A stretch of DNA of 15,218 bases from Mageeibacillus sp. UBA5734 (GTDB taxonomy: Bacteria; Bacillota; Clostridia; Saccharofermentanales; UBA5734): NCBI GenBank assembly GCA_002419365.1, contig DIGA01000061.1, positions 1-15,218 on the forward strand, given 5' to 3'. The position numbers and the translations under genes are program-made. The notes beneath the pieces are model-generated. The model saw only the letters and a list, made by a program, of their open reading frames with translations. It searched no databases and was not told the DNA's origin. Each line of letters begins with the position of its first letter. The stretch's first letter is position 1. This document shows positions 1-8,191 of this stretch, piece by piece.

Positions 1-26
1 CAATTAAAGAATACTAGGAGAAACCC

Positions 27-1349
27 ATGAAAAAGTCCCAAGCCCTGCTGTCCGTTCTCTTGCTCCTCGCCCTCCTGCTCACCACCCTGGCCGGTTGCAG
101 CACCACATCTGCACCCACCACGGTCGCGACAACAACCGCCAGCCCCGCCGGCGACAGTGGCCAGACCGAAGCTGGCCAGCCCGCCAACCTCACCGTCTGG
201 GCCTGGGACGTCGCCCTCGCCCAACTCCAGGAGGCAGCTGCCACCTATACGGCGCAACATCCGGAAGTCACCTTCACCTTTGAAGACATGGGCACGGACC
301 AGATCTACAGCAAGCTCGTCACCTCCCTGGCCACCGGCGCCGGCCTGCCCGACATCGTTGCCCTCGAAGGCGAGCAGATGAGCGGTTTTGGCAACAAATT
401 CCCCGGCAAATTCCTCGATCTCGGCGACGTGGTCGAAACAGACAAGTACTTGCCGATCAAGATCAGCGAAGCCACCGTCAACGGCAAAATCATCGCCTTC
501 CCCTGGGATGCCGCCCCGATCGCCCTGTTCTACCGCACCGACCTCTTTGAGCAGGCCGGCATTGCCGCTGCCGACCTCAAGACCTGGGATGACTTCATTG
601 TCGCTGGCCAGAAGCTCCAGCAAGCGACCGGTGTCGCCATGATGCCACTTGCCACCTCCACCCGCGACACCCTCTACCGTACTATGCTCAGCCAGCTCGG
701 CAGTTTCTATTTCGACGCCGAAGGCAAAACCCAGCTCAATTCCGTCCCGTCCATCCAGGCCATGACCATGGTCAAGAAAATCTATGACGCTGGTATTACC
801 GTGGACTACTCCGGTTGGGACGAATATGTCCAGACCGTCGCTGACGAAAAAGTCGCCACCATCCCCGAAGCCGTCTGGATGATCGGTTCGATCAAAGACG
901 CTGCGCCCCAGAACGCCGGCAACTGGGGCGTCATGCCCCTGCCAGGTTTCGGTACTGAAAGCAAAGGTGCCACCAATGGCGGCTCCGTCCTTGCCATTCC
1001 CGCCGTCAGCGCCAATGCCACTGCGGCCAAGGACTTTCTAAAATTCGCCATGACCGACGAAGACAGCCTGATCAACGGTTTCGTCAACTACGGCCTCTAT
1101 CCCTCCTACATCCCTGCCTACCAGAACGAAATCTTCACCCAGGGTGACGACTACTTCGGCGGCCAGAAAATCTACGAAATCTTCAATACCTATGGCCAGA
1201 CGATCCCGATGGTCAACTACACCCAGAATTTCGCCGAAGCCATGGACATGAACAAAAACTCCGTCGCCCAGATCCTCCTCGAAGGTGCCGACGTCACCGA
1301 AACCATGAATGCCATCCAGGCCGAGATGCAGGCCAAATTCGGCCAATAA
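27..1349 (+). CDS. ABC transporter sugar-binding lipoprotein (family 1 solute-binding protein)
   Basis: The 440-residue product is a lipoprotein substrate-binding subunit of an ABC importer, which should capture a sugar or oligosaccharide outside the membrane and deliver it to permeases. Residues 1-24 form a Lys-Lys start, a Leu-rich hydrophobic core and the lipobox LAGC, with Cys24 as the lipidated residue. A Ser/Thr/Ala-rich linker (about 25-53) tethers the domain to the membrane. The remainder reads as a MalE/UgpB-like bilobed binding protein of normal length, with Trp/Asp/Tyr-rich stretches such as LTVWAWD and IAFPWDAAPIALFYRTDLFE. AGGAG at 16-20 lies 6 nt before the ATG. A terminator follows at once and no permease gene is downstream, so permeases would be upstream or elsewhere. 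Substrate is not readable from sequence; the neighbouring malQ suggests alpha-glucans, by inference only. Confidence 0.9.
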   Translation: MKKSQALLSVLLLLALLLTTLAGCSTTSAPTTVATTTASPAGDSGQTEAGQPANLTVWAWDVALAQLQEAAATYTAQHPEVTFTFEDMGTDQIYSKLVTSLATGAGLPDIVALEGEQMSGFGNKFPGKFLDLGDVVETDKYLPIKISEATVNGKIIAFPWDAAPIALFYRTDLFEQAGIAAADLKTWDDFIVAGQKLQQATGVAMMPLATSTRDTLYRTMLSQLGSFYFDAEGKTQLNSVPSIQAMTMVKKIYDAGITVDYSGWDEYVQTVADEKVATIPEAVWMIGSIKDAAPQNAGNWGVMPLPGFGTESKGATNGGSVLAIPAVSANATAAKDFLKFAMTDEDSLINGFVNYGLYPSYIPAYQNEIFTQGDDYFGGQKIYEIFNTYGQTIPMVNYTQNFAEAMDMNKNSVAQILLEGADVTETMNAIQAEMQAKFGQ

Positions 1350-1395
1350 TCGGCTGATAACCAGTCGGATACCGGCAAGTTTGTGATCAAAAGAG

Positions 1396-1435
1396 CAAGC
1401 GACTGACGCTCAATGGCCAGTCGCTTGTTTTTTTT
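1396..1435 (+). terminator. Rho-independent terminator after the binding-protein gene
   Basis: A perfect 10-bp stem (CAAGCGACTG at 1396-1405 with CAGTCGCTTG at 1418-1427), a 12-nt loop and eight T residues (1428-1435). It lies 47 bp past the stop codon and should separate this gene from malQ. Confidence 0.9.
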
Positions 1436-1528
1436 CATGGACAGAGCCAGAAAAGCCTGTTTTGCGAACGACTTGGCAAAAGAATTCTGCCGCTGATGGC
1501 AATTTGGATATGGGCCAAAATATCTTCA

Positions 1529-1544
1529 ATGCAACCGGTTGAAT
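1529..1544. promoter_or_regulatory. Probable LacI-family operator upstream of malQ
   Basis: The perfect palindrome CAACCGGTTG (1532-1541) extends to a 16-bp dyad with one mismatched pair (1529-1544). A CG-centred dyad with AACCGGTT is the type of site bound by LacI/GalR-family sugar repressors, to which Gram-positive maltose regulators such as MalR belong. It overlaps the -35 region of the promoter proposed for malQ, where bound repressor would block RNA polymerase. No regulator gene is in the window, so the assignment rests on shape and position. Confidence 0.45.
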
Positions 1545-1565
1545 AGGCCGGAAATGCGTTAAAAT
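1538..1565 (+). promoter_or_regulatory. Putative malQ promoter
   Basis: TAAAAT at 1560-1565 matches the -10 consensus in five of six positions. A weak -35 (GTTGAA, 1538-1543) lies 16 bp upstream. It would give a leader of roughly 105 nt before malQ. The -35 is poor, which would be consistent with a regulated promoter. Confidence 0.35.
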
Positions 1566-1678
1566 AGGAAAAAGGGAAGAAGTGGCTCAGCCCGCTACAC
1601 CCGGAACCGTCGCACCCATTCGCCCGGCCCCCACCACCGGCCGCCTGCATCGGCCACACGCACAAAGGAGACACCACC

Positions 1679-3181
1679 ATGAAGCGTTCCAGCGGAATCC
1701 TCATGCCCATTTTCGCCCTCCCCGGTCCCTGGGGCATCGGCTGCTTTGACCAGGTCGCCCGCTCCTTCGCCGGCAAAGTCGCCGCCGCCGGTTTCAAGTA
1801 CTGGCAAATCTTGCCGCTGAACCCCACCAGCGCCGGCGATTCACCCTACCAGGGACTCTCCGCCTACGCCGGCAATCCCTATTTGATCGACCTCCAGCAA
1901 CTCCACGACCAGCATCTCCTCACCGCCGAAGACCTCAACGAAGGCCTCTACCCCTGGGCCCAGGACAAGGTCGACTATGGCTGGCTCTACCACACACGCG
2001 AAGTGCTCCTCCACAAAGCCTATGCCCGCCTCGGCGATGAACACCGCCACCGCATTGCCGCCTTCATCGCCCAGAACGAACGCTGGCTGCCCGACTACAC
2101 CCTTTACCGCGCCATCAAGAAAGCCCACGGCGACCGCCCCTGGTGGGAATGGGAAGGCCCCCTGCGCCGCCACGAACCCCAGGCACTCGCCGAATTCGCT
2201 GATAAATATGCCGATGAAATCGGCTACCACAGCTTTGTCCAGTACGAATTTGATCGCCAATGGCAGTCCCTCAAGGCCGATATCAATGCCCTCGGTGTCG
2301 AAATCATCGGCGACATGCCAATCTACGTTTCCCAGGACAGCTCCGACGCCTGGTCCCGCACCGACCTGTTCGAAATGGACGAAGACAGCCGTCTTCTGCG
2401 TGTGGCAGGTGTGCCACCGGACTATTTCACCGCCGACGGCCAGCTCTGGGGCAACCCGCTCTACCGCTGGGATGTGATGGAAAAGGACAACTTCGCCTGG
2501 TGGATCGACCGCATCCGCACCGCCCTCACGACCGTTGACGTCGTGCGCATCGACCACTTCCGCGGCTTCGAGTCCTACTGGGCCGTCACTGCCGGCGAGC
2601 CCACCGCCCGCAACGGCCAATGGGAAAAAGGACCGGCCATGAAGCTGTTCGACATCGTCCTCAAAACTTTCCCCGACGCTCCGATTATCGCCGAAGATCT
2701 CGGCGATATCGACGACGACGTCCGCGCCTTCCTCGACGCCACCGGCCTCCCGGGCATGAAAGTCATGCAATTCGGCTTCGATGGCTACTTCGACGGCAAC
2801 GACCTCCCCCATGCCCACGTCCCCAACAGCGTCGTCTACACCGGCACCCACGACAACACCACCACCATCGGCTGGCGCCAGACCCTCGACCCCGACAAAG
2901 CCCAATTCGTCAACCAATACATCCGCTACACCCCCCATCACCCCGAAAACACCCCAGCCGACAACCTCGCCTTCTGCCGCGCCTTCATCCAAACCCTCTG
3001 GATATCCCCCGCCCACCTCGCAGTCGCCCCCATCCAAGACTTCCTCGCCCTCGACGCCGCCACCCGCATCAACGCCCCCGGCACACCATCCGGCAACTGG
3101 ACCTTCCGCCTCCCCGCCGAAACCCTCGCCCAGCTCGATGTCGAGTGGATCAAGCAGCTCAATCGGACGTATTATAGGTAG
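1679..3181 (+). CDS. malQ: 4-alpha-glucanotransferase (amylomaltase, GH77)
   Basis: MalQ is a cytoplasmic enzyme that transfers alpha-1,4-glucan segments between maltodextrins, releasing glucose and making longer chains for phosphorolysis. The 500-residue product has the size of compact bacterial amylomaltases. GH77 landmarks are visible in order: N-terminal GILMPIFALPGPWGIGCFD; the sugar-binding region SPYQGLSAYAGNPYLIDL; GDMPIYVSQDSSDAW; VRIDHFRGFESYW with the expected nucleophile Asp292; IIAEDLG with the expected acid/base Glu339; and GTHDN with His391-Asp392. These positions correspond closely to the Thermus enzyme. AAAGGAG (1664-1670) lies 8 nt before the ATG. Codons are strongly C-ending, especially near the 3' end, which produces a long spurious open frame on the other strand. 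A LacI-type palindrome upstream suggests sugar-responsive control. Confidence 0.97.
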   Translation: MKRSSGILMPIFALPGPWGIGCFDQVARSFAGKVAAAGFKYWQILPLNPTSAGDSPYQGLSAYAGNPYLIDLQQLHDQHLLTAEDLNEGLYPWAQDKVDYGWLYHTREVLLHKAYARLGDEHRHRIAAFIAQNERWLPDYTLYRAIKKAHGDRPWWEWEGPLRRHEPQALAEFADKYADEIGYHSFVQYEFDRQWQSLKADINALGVEIIGDMPIYVSQDSSDAWSRTDLFEMDEDSRLLRVAGVPPDYFTADGQLWGNPLYRWDVMEKDNFAWWIDRIRTALTTVDVVRIDHFRGFESYWAVTAGEPTARNGQWEKGPAMKLFDIVLKTFPDAPIIAEDLGDIDDDVRAFLDATGLPGMKVMQFGFDGYFDGNDLPHAHVPNSVVYTGTHDNTTTIGWRQTLDPDKAQFVNQYIRYTPHHPENTPADNLAFCRAFIQTLWISPAHLAVAPIQDFLALDAATRINAPGTPSGNWTFRLPAETLAQLDVEWIKQLNRTYYR

Positions 3182-3183
3182 GT

Positions 3184-3218
3184 TGGTCAAAAAAGGGACC
3201 GGGTCACTTTTTTGACCA
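3184..3218. repeat. 33-bp palindromic repeat, copy A
   Basis: An almost perfect palindrome begins 3 bp after the malQ stop: TGGTCAAAAAAGGGACC (3184-3200), a central G, then its complement to 3218, with one mismatch. The core is GACC-G-GGTC. There is virtually no loop and no following T run, so it is a poor terminator and is better read as a repeat or recognition element. A related copy lies at 3349-3381. Confidence 0.6.
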
Positions 3219-3303
3219 GATTGTCGAATCGACGTTGGCCTGCCATTAAGCCGACGCAGAAAAATCCACAATAACGACCTGTTATAAACTAAAAATACCC
3301 TTA

Positions 3304-3336
3304 ACGGACCCGCAAATCAGGGTCCGTTTTCTTTTC
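3304..3336 (+). terminator. Rho-independent terminator downstream of malQ
   Basis: A perfect 8-bp stem ACGGACCC/GGGTCCGT (3304-3311 with 3320-3327), an 8-nt loop and the T-rich run TTTTCTTTT (3327-3335). It lies about 120 bp past the malQ stop, between the two palindromic repeats, and probably ends malQ transcription. Confidence 0.75.
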
Positions 3337-3348
3337 CTGCCAAGTAGC

Positions 3349-3381
3349 GGTATGAAAACGGACCCGGTCACTTTTCTCACC
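3349..3381. repeat. 33-bp palindromic repeat, copy B
   Basis: An imperfect palindrome with core GACC-C-GGTCACTTTT. It matches copy A (3185-3217) at 26 of 33 positions directly and 25 of 33 as reverse complement; because each copy is itself a palindrome, orientation is ambiguous. Copies A and B bracket a segment of about 198 bp. Confidence 0.5.
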
Positions 3382-3410
3382 TTTACCGAAACTGCCCCTT
3401 AAGCGATAAT
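3382..3410 (+). promoter_or_regulatory. Putative promoter of the 1531-residue protein gene
   Basis: TTTACC (3382-3387) and GATAAT (3405-3410) are separated by exactly 17 bp and match the sigma-70 consensus in four and five of six positions. The -10 lies 29 bp before the start codon, giving a leader of about 20 nt that contains the ribosome-binding site. The -35 abuts palindrome copy B. Confidence 0.5.
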
Positions 3411-3439
3411 AAGCAAAACGATTCAGGGAGGCTTGCGCG

Positions 3440-6400
3440 ATGGCCCGTAACTGCAGCAATTGCCAACAAGAGATCGCGGACCAGGCTAAATTCTGCAAAT
3501 ATTGCGGGGCGGCGGTCGTCGCTTCGGCTCCAGCGCCAAAAACCAAGTACTGCAGCCAGTGTGGTGCGCCATCCAAACTAGCAGCCAAGTTTTGCCGCCA
3601 ATGCGGGAAGTCTTTTCATTCCGCCCAGTCAGGTCCAGCCGTTTCCAGACCAGGCCATTCAGTGCAGGGTGCTGGCCAGCCTCAACCCACTTCTCCTTCC
3701 CAAGGGCAGTTCCCCCCTGCCGCCAGACCACAAGCCAAAAATGACACGGGTACATTGGCCAGCGATGAACCAGGTGAAATTGCCTTTGACATCCCTGCCC
3801 CATCAGCTTCGCCAGCCCCGCTGGCTCAGTCAGCCCAACCAGCCCCACCGGCCCAGTCCGTACCCCCTGCCCAAGCGGCCCCAGCAGCCCCATCAGCTGC
3901 CAACCCGATCGCCATCCTGTTCGCCTGGCTCATCCACCTGCTCAGCAGCCTCTTTAAATCGATCGCCCAACCCAGCCGCTTGCTCCCTGCGCTCGTCATG
4001 GGTGCCACCTGGTTCATCCTGCCCCTTCTGCCACAGCTCGACATCCGTCTCCCTCGAGCTGACCTCCTCAACTGGGCCACTTTCAGCCTCGGCGGCCTGA
4101 GCACGGAGCCCGGCAAAATCATCGGCGGCGTGCTCGGCAAAAGCATATTTGCCGGCACTCTGGTCAGCCTTTTCGCCCGTCGTTCAAAGACCAGTCCTGC
4201 CAGACCGGCAATCCGCGCCGATGCCAATCCTGCAGCCCTTGCCAACTTCGTGCTTGGCGCCGGCCTCGCCCTTGCCCTGAGCAATTTCCTGACCGGTGAC
4301 AATTCTGCCCCCAACAGCGTCATCGGGCTCGTCGCCGCTCTCGGCACGCTGCAAGCTTTGCGCAACGACAACAGCTACCTGCACCGCCTGATGACCGCAT
4401 TGACTGCCGCCCTCATCCCGGGAAAAAACACCAGCCGCACTGCCAGCCTATCCCAGCCTTCACCGCGTGCTTTGGCAACCGGCACCATGACCGGATTTCT
4501 CCTCTCGACACCACTGGCCTTATTGACTGAGGCTGCGCCCAATCAAAACTATCTGTTCGGCCTAATCCTTGCCGTCACCGGGCTTGTCCTGAATCTTGTC
4601 AAAAAAGGCCAGACCGGCAAAAAGGCCGCCGCGGCCATGCTGCTCGTCTTGACCGTCCTGTCGCCCCTCTCGCTCATATCGCCCGCCGCCGCGCCCCGTC
4701 ACGATCCCGCCCCCGGCCATCCGGCCGTGTCCGGTCTCGCCGCCGCGACGCTACCGCAGCTGCTCGCCGATCTCTCACCAGAAGCCGCTGCCGAGACCAC
4801 CTACTCCTCGACCTGCGCCTACTGTGGTTCTGTCAATACCTTCACCGAGTACGAAGTCGAAAACGTGGTCCTGTACTGTAACAATTGTGGCAGACTGACC
4901 GGGGTTGACCAAACTGGCAGCACTTCCCCGACCACCACGGCTAGCTGGCGTTTCCTTGATGCTCAGATCTACCGCACCCCGTTTGAGTCAAATGGCGATG
5001 AAAACCCGACGGACGATGCTCTCCGTCACACCATCGATTACGAGGACGGCCGTGCCACCTTCACTTCGACAGGCATCGACGCCTACGGTCCCTATGGTGA
5101 CGGCAATTTCATCAGCGGCCAGATCGCCTGGAGCTCAGCCCCTTATCGCGATCTGACCCCGGGAGAAACCGTCACCATCCAGCTCGATGCCAGCATCATC
5201 GGCAGCCAATCCGAGCTGTTCGAAGAAATCTGCTTTGGCCAGGTGATGTTCATCCTCCAGTCCGGCAGTTACAGCAGTGAAAGCTATGCCTCGGCCAATG
5301 GCCTGATTGCGATGCCCAGCTATGATGCCGGCGCCACGGCGATTGCCTCGCGCGATCCAGCCAAGCCGGCCTCGGCGACCGTCTGGGGGACCATTCCCAG
5401 CCAGGGCAGCGACGGTGACCGCCTGACGATCCGCGTCCTGGCCACCGGCACCGGCGTCAACTACGACCAGGTCTATATGGACTATACCTACGAATATGAC
5501 GCTGACGGCTCGCTGGTGGGTAGCGCGTCCCCGGACGACAGCCCCGATCCGGTCGAACCGCCCAACGAAGATCCAATCCCCATTGGCCCGCAGATTGTCG
5601 ACCAGAATGCCGGCGAAACCACGGGTGACAGCGCCCCTGTACCGATGAAAACCGCCGTCGTCATCGGTGTAGCCTCGACCCTGGCCGCTGCCGCTGCGAC
5701 AGCCGGTTCGACTCCCTCCGGGGCTGCTGCAGCAGCGGCAGACGCACCGGCAACCTCCGGTCGCTCCCCGGTCAACCGTCCCGGTTCGCGCAAAGCCGGC
5801 GCGAAAACCGATGCCAGAAAGAAAGAGGAAGAGGAGCTGCAAAAAACCGGCCAATTCCGCATGATCGTCCACAAAACCTTTGGCAGCACCATCGTTCCCG
5901 GCCATACCAGCCAGGCCATTTTCGCCCGCATCGAAAAAAAGCAGCCCGACGGCGGCTGGCTCCATGATCCCGGGCGCGACAACCTGCTCACAATCCAGCT
6001 TGCCACCGCCGTCCCCGGCCTGACCTTGGAACCAACCCCGGGCGGCGCCAAAGGTCCCGGGGCCAAACTCCGCCTCGACAACGATAATCCCCCTGCGACT
6101 TGCGTCATTGCCTGCACATACCAGGGCCCTGACACCTATTTCCAGAACAATCTGACCTTCAAGCTTGCCGGACAGCCGAAAATCACCATCCCGGACCCGA
6201 TCAACATCCTCGGCACCGCAACCGAGCCCTGTGAGACCGTTTTCCAGGTCAGCGGATTTACCACCAGACCCGAGCTCTCAGTCACCTGCAAGACCGATCT
6301 ATTAGACCTGTCGCTCGGCACGAACAAAGCCGGCCAGGACATCCTGATCATCCGCGCTACGGAAAAAGCCAACCAGCTCAATTTCCAACGTTTTATCCAT

Positions 6401-8035
6401 CGCTTCCCCTGCATCCTCACCGCCGAAACCGCGCCGAATGACGCCGCCGGAGGCTCCGTCATGTCTGCTCAAGCGACAGCCTCCGGGATAGCCGCCGGTG
6501 CCAGCTTGAAAATTGAGCAGAAATTCACCTTGCAGCTCTGTTACGAAGGTATCGGTACCGCCTATACCGATCTTAAGAACCATCAGTGCCGCGACAAAGT
6601 CCTCCTCCAGAGCTTCACCGATGCCGAAAGTGACAAACGTGCGGAATGCGCCTATATCCTGCCACTGGCGGTGCTTCGCTGGGATGGCCAGAAGCGCGAG
6701 CTTGCCCCCGATCCCACCGCCGCCGCCAATCTCCAGCTGAGCTTCAAACCAGATCCCAAGGCCAAAAACCTCAAGCCCGCCGATGCCCAGCAGGCCATCG
6801 ATGACGCTGCCATCAAAGTCCAGCCCGTTGCCGCCAGCCGCAGCAAAGAAAAAGTCGACCAGCCGAAACAACCAGCCGTTTTCCACCTCTATCCGGAAAA
6901 AAGCGCCACCGCCGTGGTGCCGGAAGTCCCGCTTCTCGTCAGCATCAGTGAAGACAGCGGCGAATTCTCCCCGCTCGAATTGCCCGGCTTGCTTAAGGCC
7001 CAGACCGATTACCGTGCCATGCTCAAATGGTTCATCGAATACGGCCAGGGCACTTTCGTCTACCGCTACATTAAAATCGGCGATGTCGACACTTATTTCG
7101 GCGCCCTCGATTTCATCGGCAACCGCGTCTATTGTGAAAGCAATATGCCTTATTCACCGAAAACGAAGCAAAACCACTATGAAGATGGCAAATACGACGT
7201 CTCACGGCCCACCTATGTCTATCTCCAGGATGCCTCGATGCCGCACCAGATCGGCGACTTCGAACAAATCCAGTCCTTGCACCACGAGCTGTGCCACGCG
7301 ATCGAGCACCAGCACGGTGATACCTCCGGCAACGAAGCCCTCACCGAACGCCATTCTTATTTCATCCAGAACCTGACCAATCTTGTCAAAACACTCGCCG
7401 ACCTGGAGCGGGGTAAAATCGATCCACCCCTGGCGGCGCGCGAAGCCATCAAACAGGCGTACAGCGTATTCTTCGACCCTCACAACGCCGAGCCCCAGAC
7501 CTTTTCCTGGTTCGGGGTCAGCTTCCTGACCCAGCATAAGCTCTTCGAACGCTACGCTGATTTTGATATCTATGCCGGCAGCACGGTGCCTGACACTCTG
7601 AAATCCTCCATCAGCCGCGCGTTCCGCGAAAATTACTTCCCCGGCAATCTTGAAGCCAAACGCAATTATGGCGCCACTTTTGCCGAGACCAGCGGCCACT
7701 TTGTCGGTGGCACCTGGCAATTCAAAGCCTCCGAAAGCTATCCCGGTCTCATCACCGACTTTGGCTTCACCCACCCTGACTACACCTTCCGCCAAACCGC
7801 CCCCGCCATCTGGGAGCCTGGCACCCTCAAGCTCACCGTCGCCTATGAAGTCAAAAGCGAAAAAACCGGCCAGATCGACGAACTCAAGGTCGAACTCGAC
7901 GGCGGCCCCTTCAACAAAGAAGACTACCACTACCCCGTCATTCGCGAATTCACCAACACCTGGCGCTCCACCTACCGCCTCATCGACGGCATCCTCGGCC
8001 AGCCCGCCGTGACGAGCAAAGCGGTGAAGAAATAA
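3440..8035 (+). CDS. Giant membrane protein with three zinc ribbons and an HExxH metallopeptidase-like domain
   Basis: A 1531-residue multidomain protein I cannot match to a named family. In order: two zinc ribbons (Cys5, 8, 19, 22 and Cys38, 41, 52, 55, each followed by Gly); a Pro/Ala/Gln-rich linker (about 60-155); a block of seven or eight hydrophobic segments (about 155-420); a third Cys4 ribbon (Cys459, 462, 480, 483); a beta-rich region with an acidic Pro-rich end; a hydrophobic Ala-rich segment (about 736-757); a charged Lys/Glu stretch (about 775-795); beta-rich, possibly Ig-like regions (about 800-1040); and a C-terminal domain with HELCH at 1282-1286. In the HExxH zinc-protease motif the two His bind zinc and Glu1283 is catalytic; Glu1299 or Glu1303 could be the third ligand. 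AGGGAGG (3425-3431) lies 8 nt before the ATG. It has its own promoter and no partner gene. Proteolysis and topology are inferences. Confidence 0.85.
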   Translation: MARNCSNCQQEIADQAKFCKYCGAAVVASAPAPKTKYCSQCGAPSKLAAKFCRQCGKSFHSAQSGPAVSRPGHSVQGAGQPQPTSPSQGQFPPAARPQAKNDTGTLASDEPGEIAFDIPAPSASPAPLAQSAQPAPPAQSVPPAQAAPAAPSAANPIAILFAWLIHLLSSLFKSIAQPSRLLPALVMGATWFILPLLPQLDIRLPRADLLNWATFSLGGLSTEPGKIIGGVLGKSIFAGTLVSLFARRSKTSPARPAIRADANPAALANFVLGAGLALALSNFLTGDNSAPNSVIGLVAALGTLQALRNDNSYLHRLMTALTAALIPGKNTSRTASLSQPSPRALATGTMTGFLLSTPLALLTEAAPNQNYLFGLILAVTGLVLNLVKKGQTGKKAAAAMLLVLTVLSPLSLISPAAAPRHDPAPGHPAVSGLAAATLPQLLADLSPEAAAETTYSSTCAYCGSVNTFTEYEVENVVLYCNNCGRLTGVDQTGSTSPTTTASWRFLDAQIYRTPFESNGDENPTDDALRHTIDYEDGRATFTSTGIDAYGPYGDGNFISGQIAWSSAPYRDLTPGETVTIQLDASIIGSQSELFEEICFGQVMFILQSGSYSSESYASANGLIAMPSYDAGATAIASRDPAKPASATVWGTIPSQGSDGDRLTIRVLATGTGVNYDQVYMDYTYEYDADGSLVGSASPDDSPDPVEPPNEDPIPIGPQIVDQNAGETTGDSAPVPMKTAVVIGVASTLAAAAATAGSTPSGAAAAAADAPATSGRSPVNRPGSRKAGAKTDARKKEEEELQKTGQFRMIVHKTFGSTIVPGHTSQAIFARIEKKQPDGGWLHDPGRDNLLTIQLATAVPGLTLEPTPGGAKGPGAKLRLDNDNPPATCVIACTYQGPDTYFQNNLTFKLAGQPKITIPDPINILGTATEPCETVFQVSGFTTRPELSVTCKTDLLDLSLGTNKAGQDILIIRATEKANQLNFQRFIHRFPCILTAETAPNDAAGGSVMSAQATASGIAAGASLKIEQKFTLQLCYEGIGTAYTDLKNHQCRDKVLLQSFTDAESDKRAECAYILPLAVLRWDGQKRELAPDPTAAANLQLSFKPDPKAKNLKPADAQQAIDDAAIKVQPVAASRSKEKVDQPKQPAVFHLYPEKSATAVVPEVPLLVSISEDSGEFSPLELPGLLKAQTDYRAMLKWFIEYGQGTFVYRYIKIGDVDTYFGALDFIGNRVYCESNMPYSPKTKQNHYEDGKYDVSRPTYVYLQDASMPHQIGDFEQIQSLHHELCHAIEHQHGDTSGNEALTERHSYFIQNLTNLVKTLADLERGKIDPPLAAREAIKQAYSVFFDPHNAEPQTFSWFGVSFLTQHKLFERYADFDIYAGSTVPDTLKSSISRAFRENYFPGNLEAKRNYGATFAETSGHFVGGTWQFKASESYPGLITDFGFTHPDYTFRQTAPAIWEPGTLKLTVAYEVKSEKTGQIDELKVELDGGPFNKEDYHYPVIREFTNTWRSTYRLIDGILGQPAVTSKAVKK

Positions 8036-8055
8036 ATCCTTGCCCTGGACTTTTT

Positions 8056-8085
8056 ATGAAAACCGATAGGCGATTGTGCTATTAT
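8056..8085 (+). promoter_or_regulatory. Putative promoter of the loaP-like gene
   Basis: An extended -10 (TG at 8077-8078, then TATTAT at 8080-8085) with a weak -35 ATGAAA (8056-8061) at 18-bp spacing. Transcription would start near 8092 and give a leader of about 100 nt before the preferred GTG start. TTGACA at 8099-8104 is a perfect -35 hexamer but has no usable -10 at normal spacing. Confidence 0.4.
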
Positions 8086-8119
8086 ATTCTGACATTGATT
8101 GACAATTTATTATGAACTG

Positions 8120-8148
8120 CCATGGTACCATTTCTCGATGGTACATGG
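8120..8148 (+). promoter_or_regulatory. RNA hairpin in the leader of the loaP-like gene
   Basis: CCATGGTACCAT (8120-8131), the 6-nt loop TTCTCG, and ATGGTACATGG (8138-8148) form an 11-bp stem with a single bulged G. The stem contains the alternative in-frame ATG (8138). A 15-codon open frame (ATG 8112 to TGA 8157-8159) also runs through it. LoaP-type antiterminators recognise an RNA hairpin in target leaders, so this could be a site of self-control; that is inference. Confidence 0.5.
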
Positions 8149-8191
8149 TTTCGAATTGAGCAACGGATTGGTCCAGGAGCCTTTTGAGCAA

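Noticed and set aside
1841..3271. 476-codon open frame on the minus strand opposite malQ
   Set aside because: Its Gly/Val/Glu-rich, low-complexity translation results from C-ending codons in malQ; malQ itself has all GH77 motifs.
5135..6886. Several minus-strand frames of 100-276 codons opposite the giant protein gene
   Set aside because: Compositional shadows of a GC-rich coding strand, with no ribosome sites or recognisable domains.
8099..8104. Consensus -35 hexamer TTGACA as a promoter
   Set aside because: No acceptable -10 lies 16-18 bp downstream; the extended -10 at 8077-8085 is a better candidate.
8099..8191. TTG 8099 or ATG 8138 as start of the loaP-like gene
   Set aside because: The added residues do not resemble a NusG N-terminus and neither has a ribosome site. 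GTG 8192 gives the family-typical start, though certainty is moderate.
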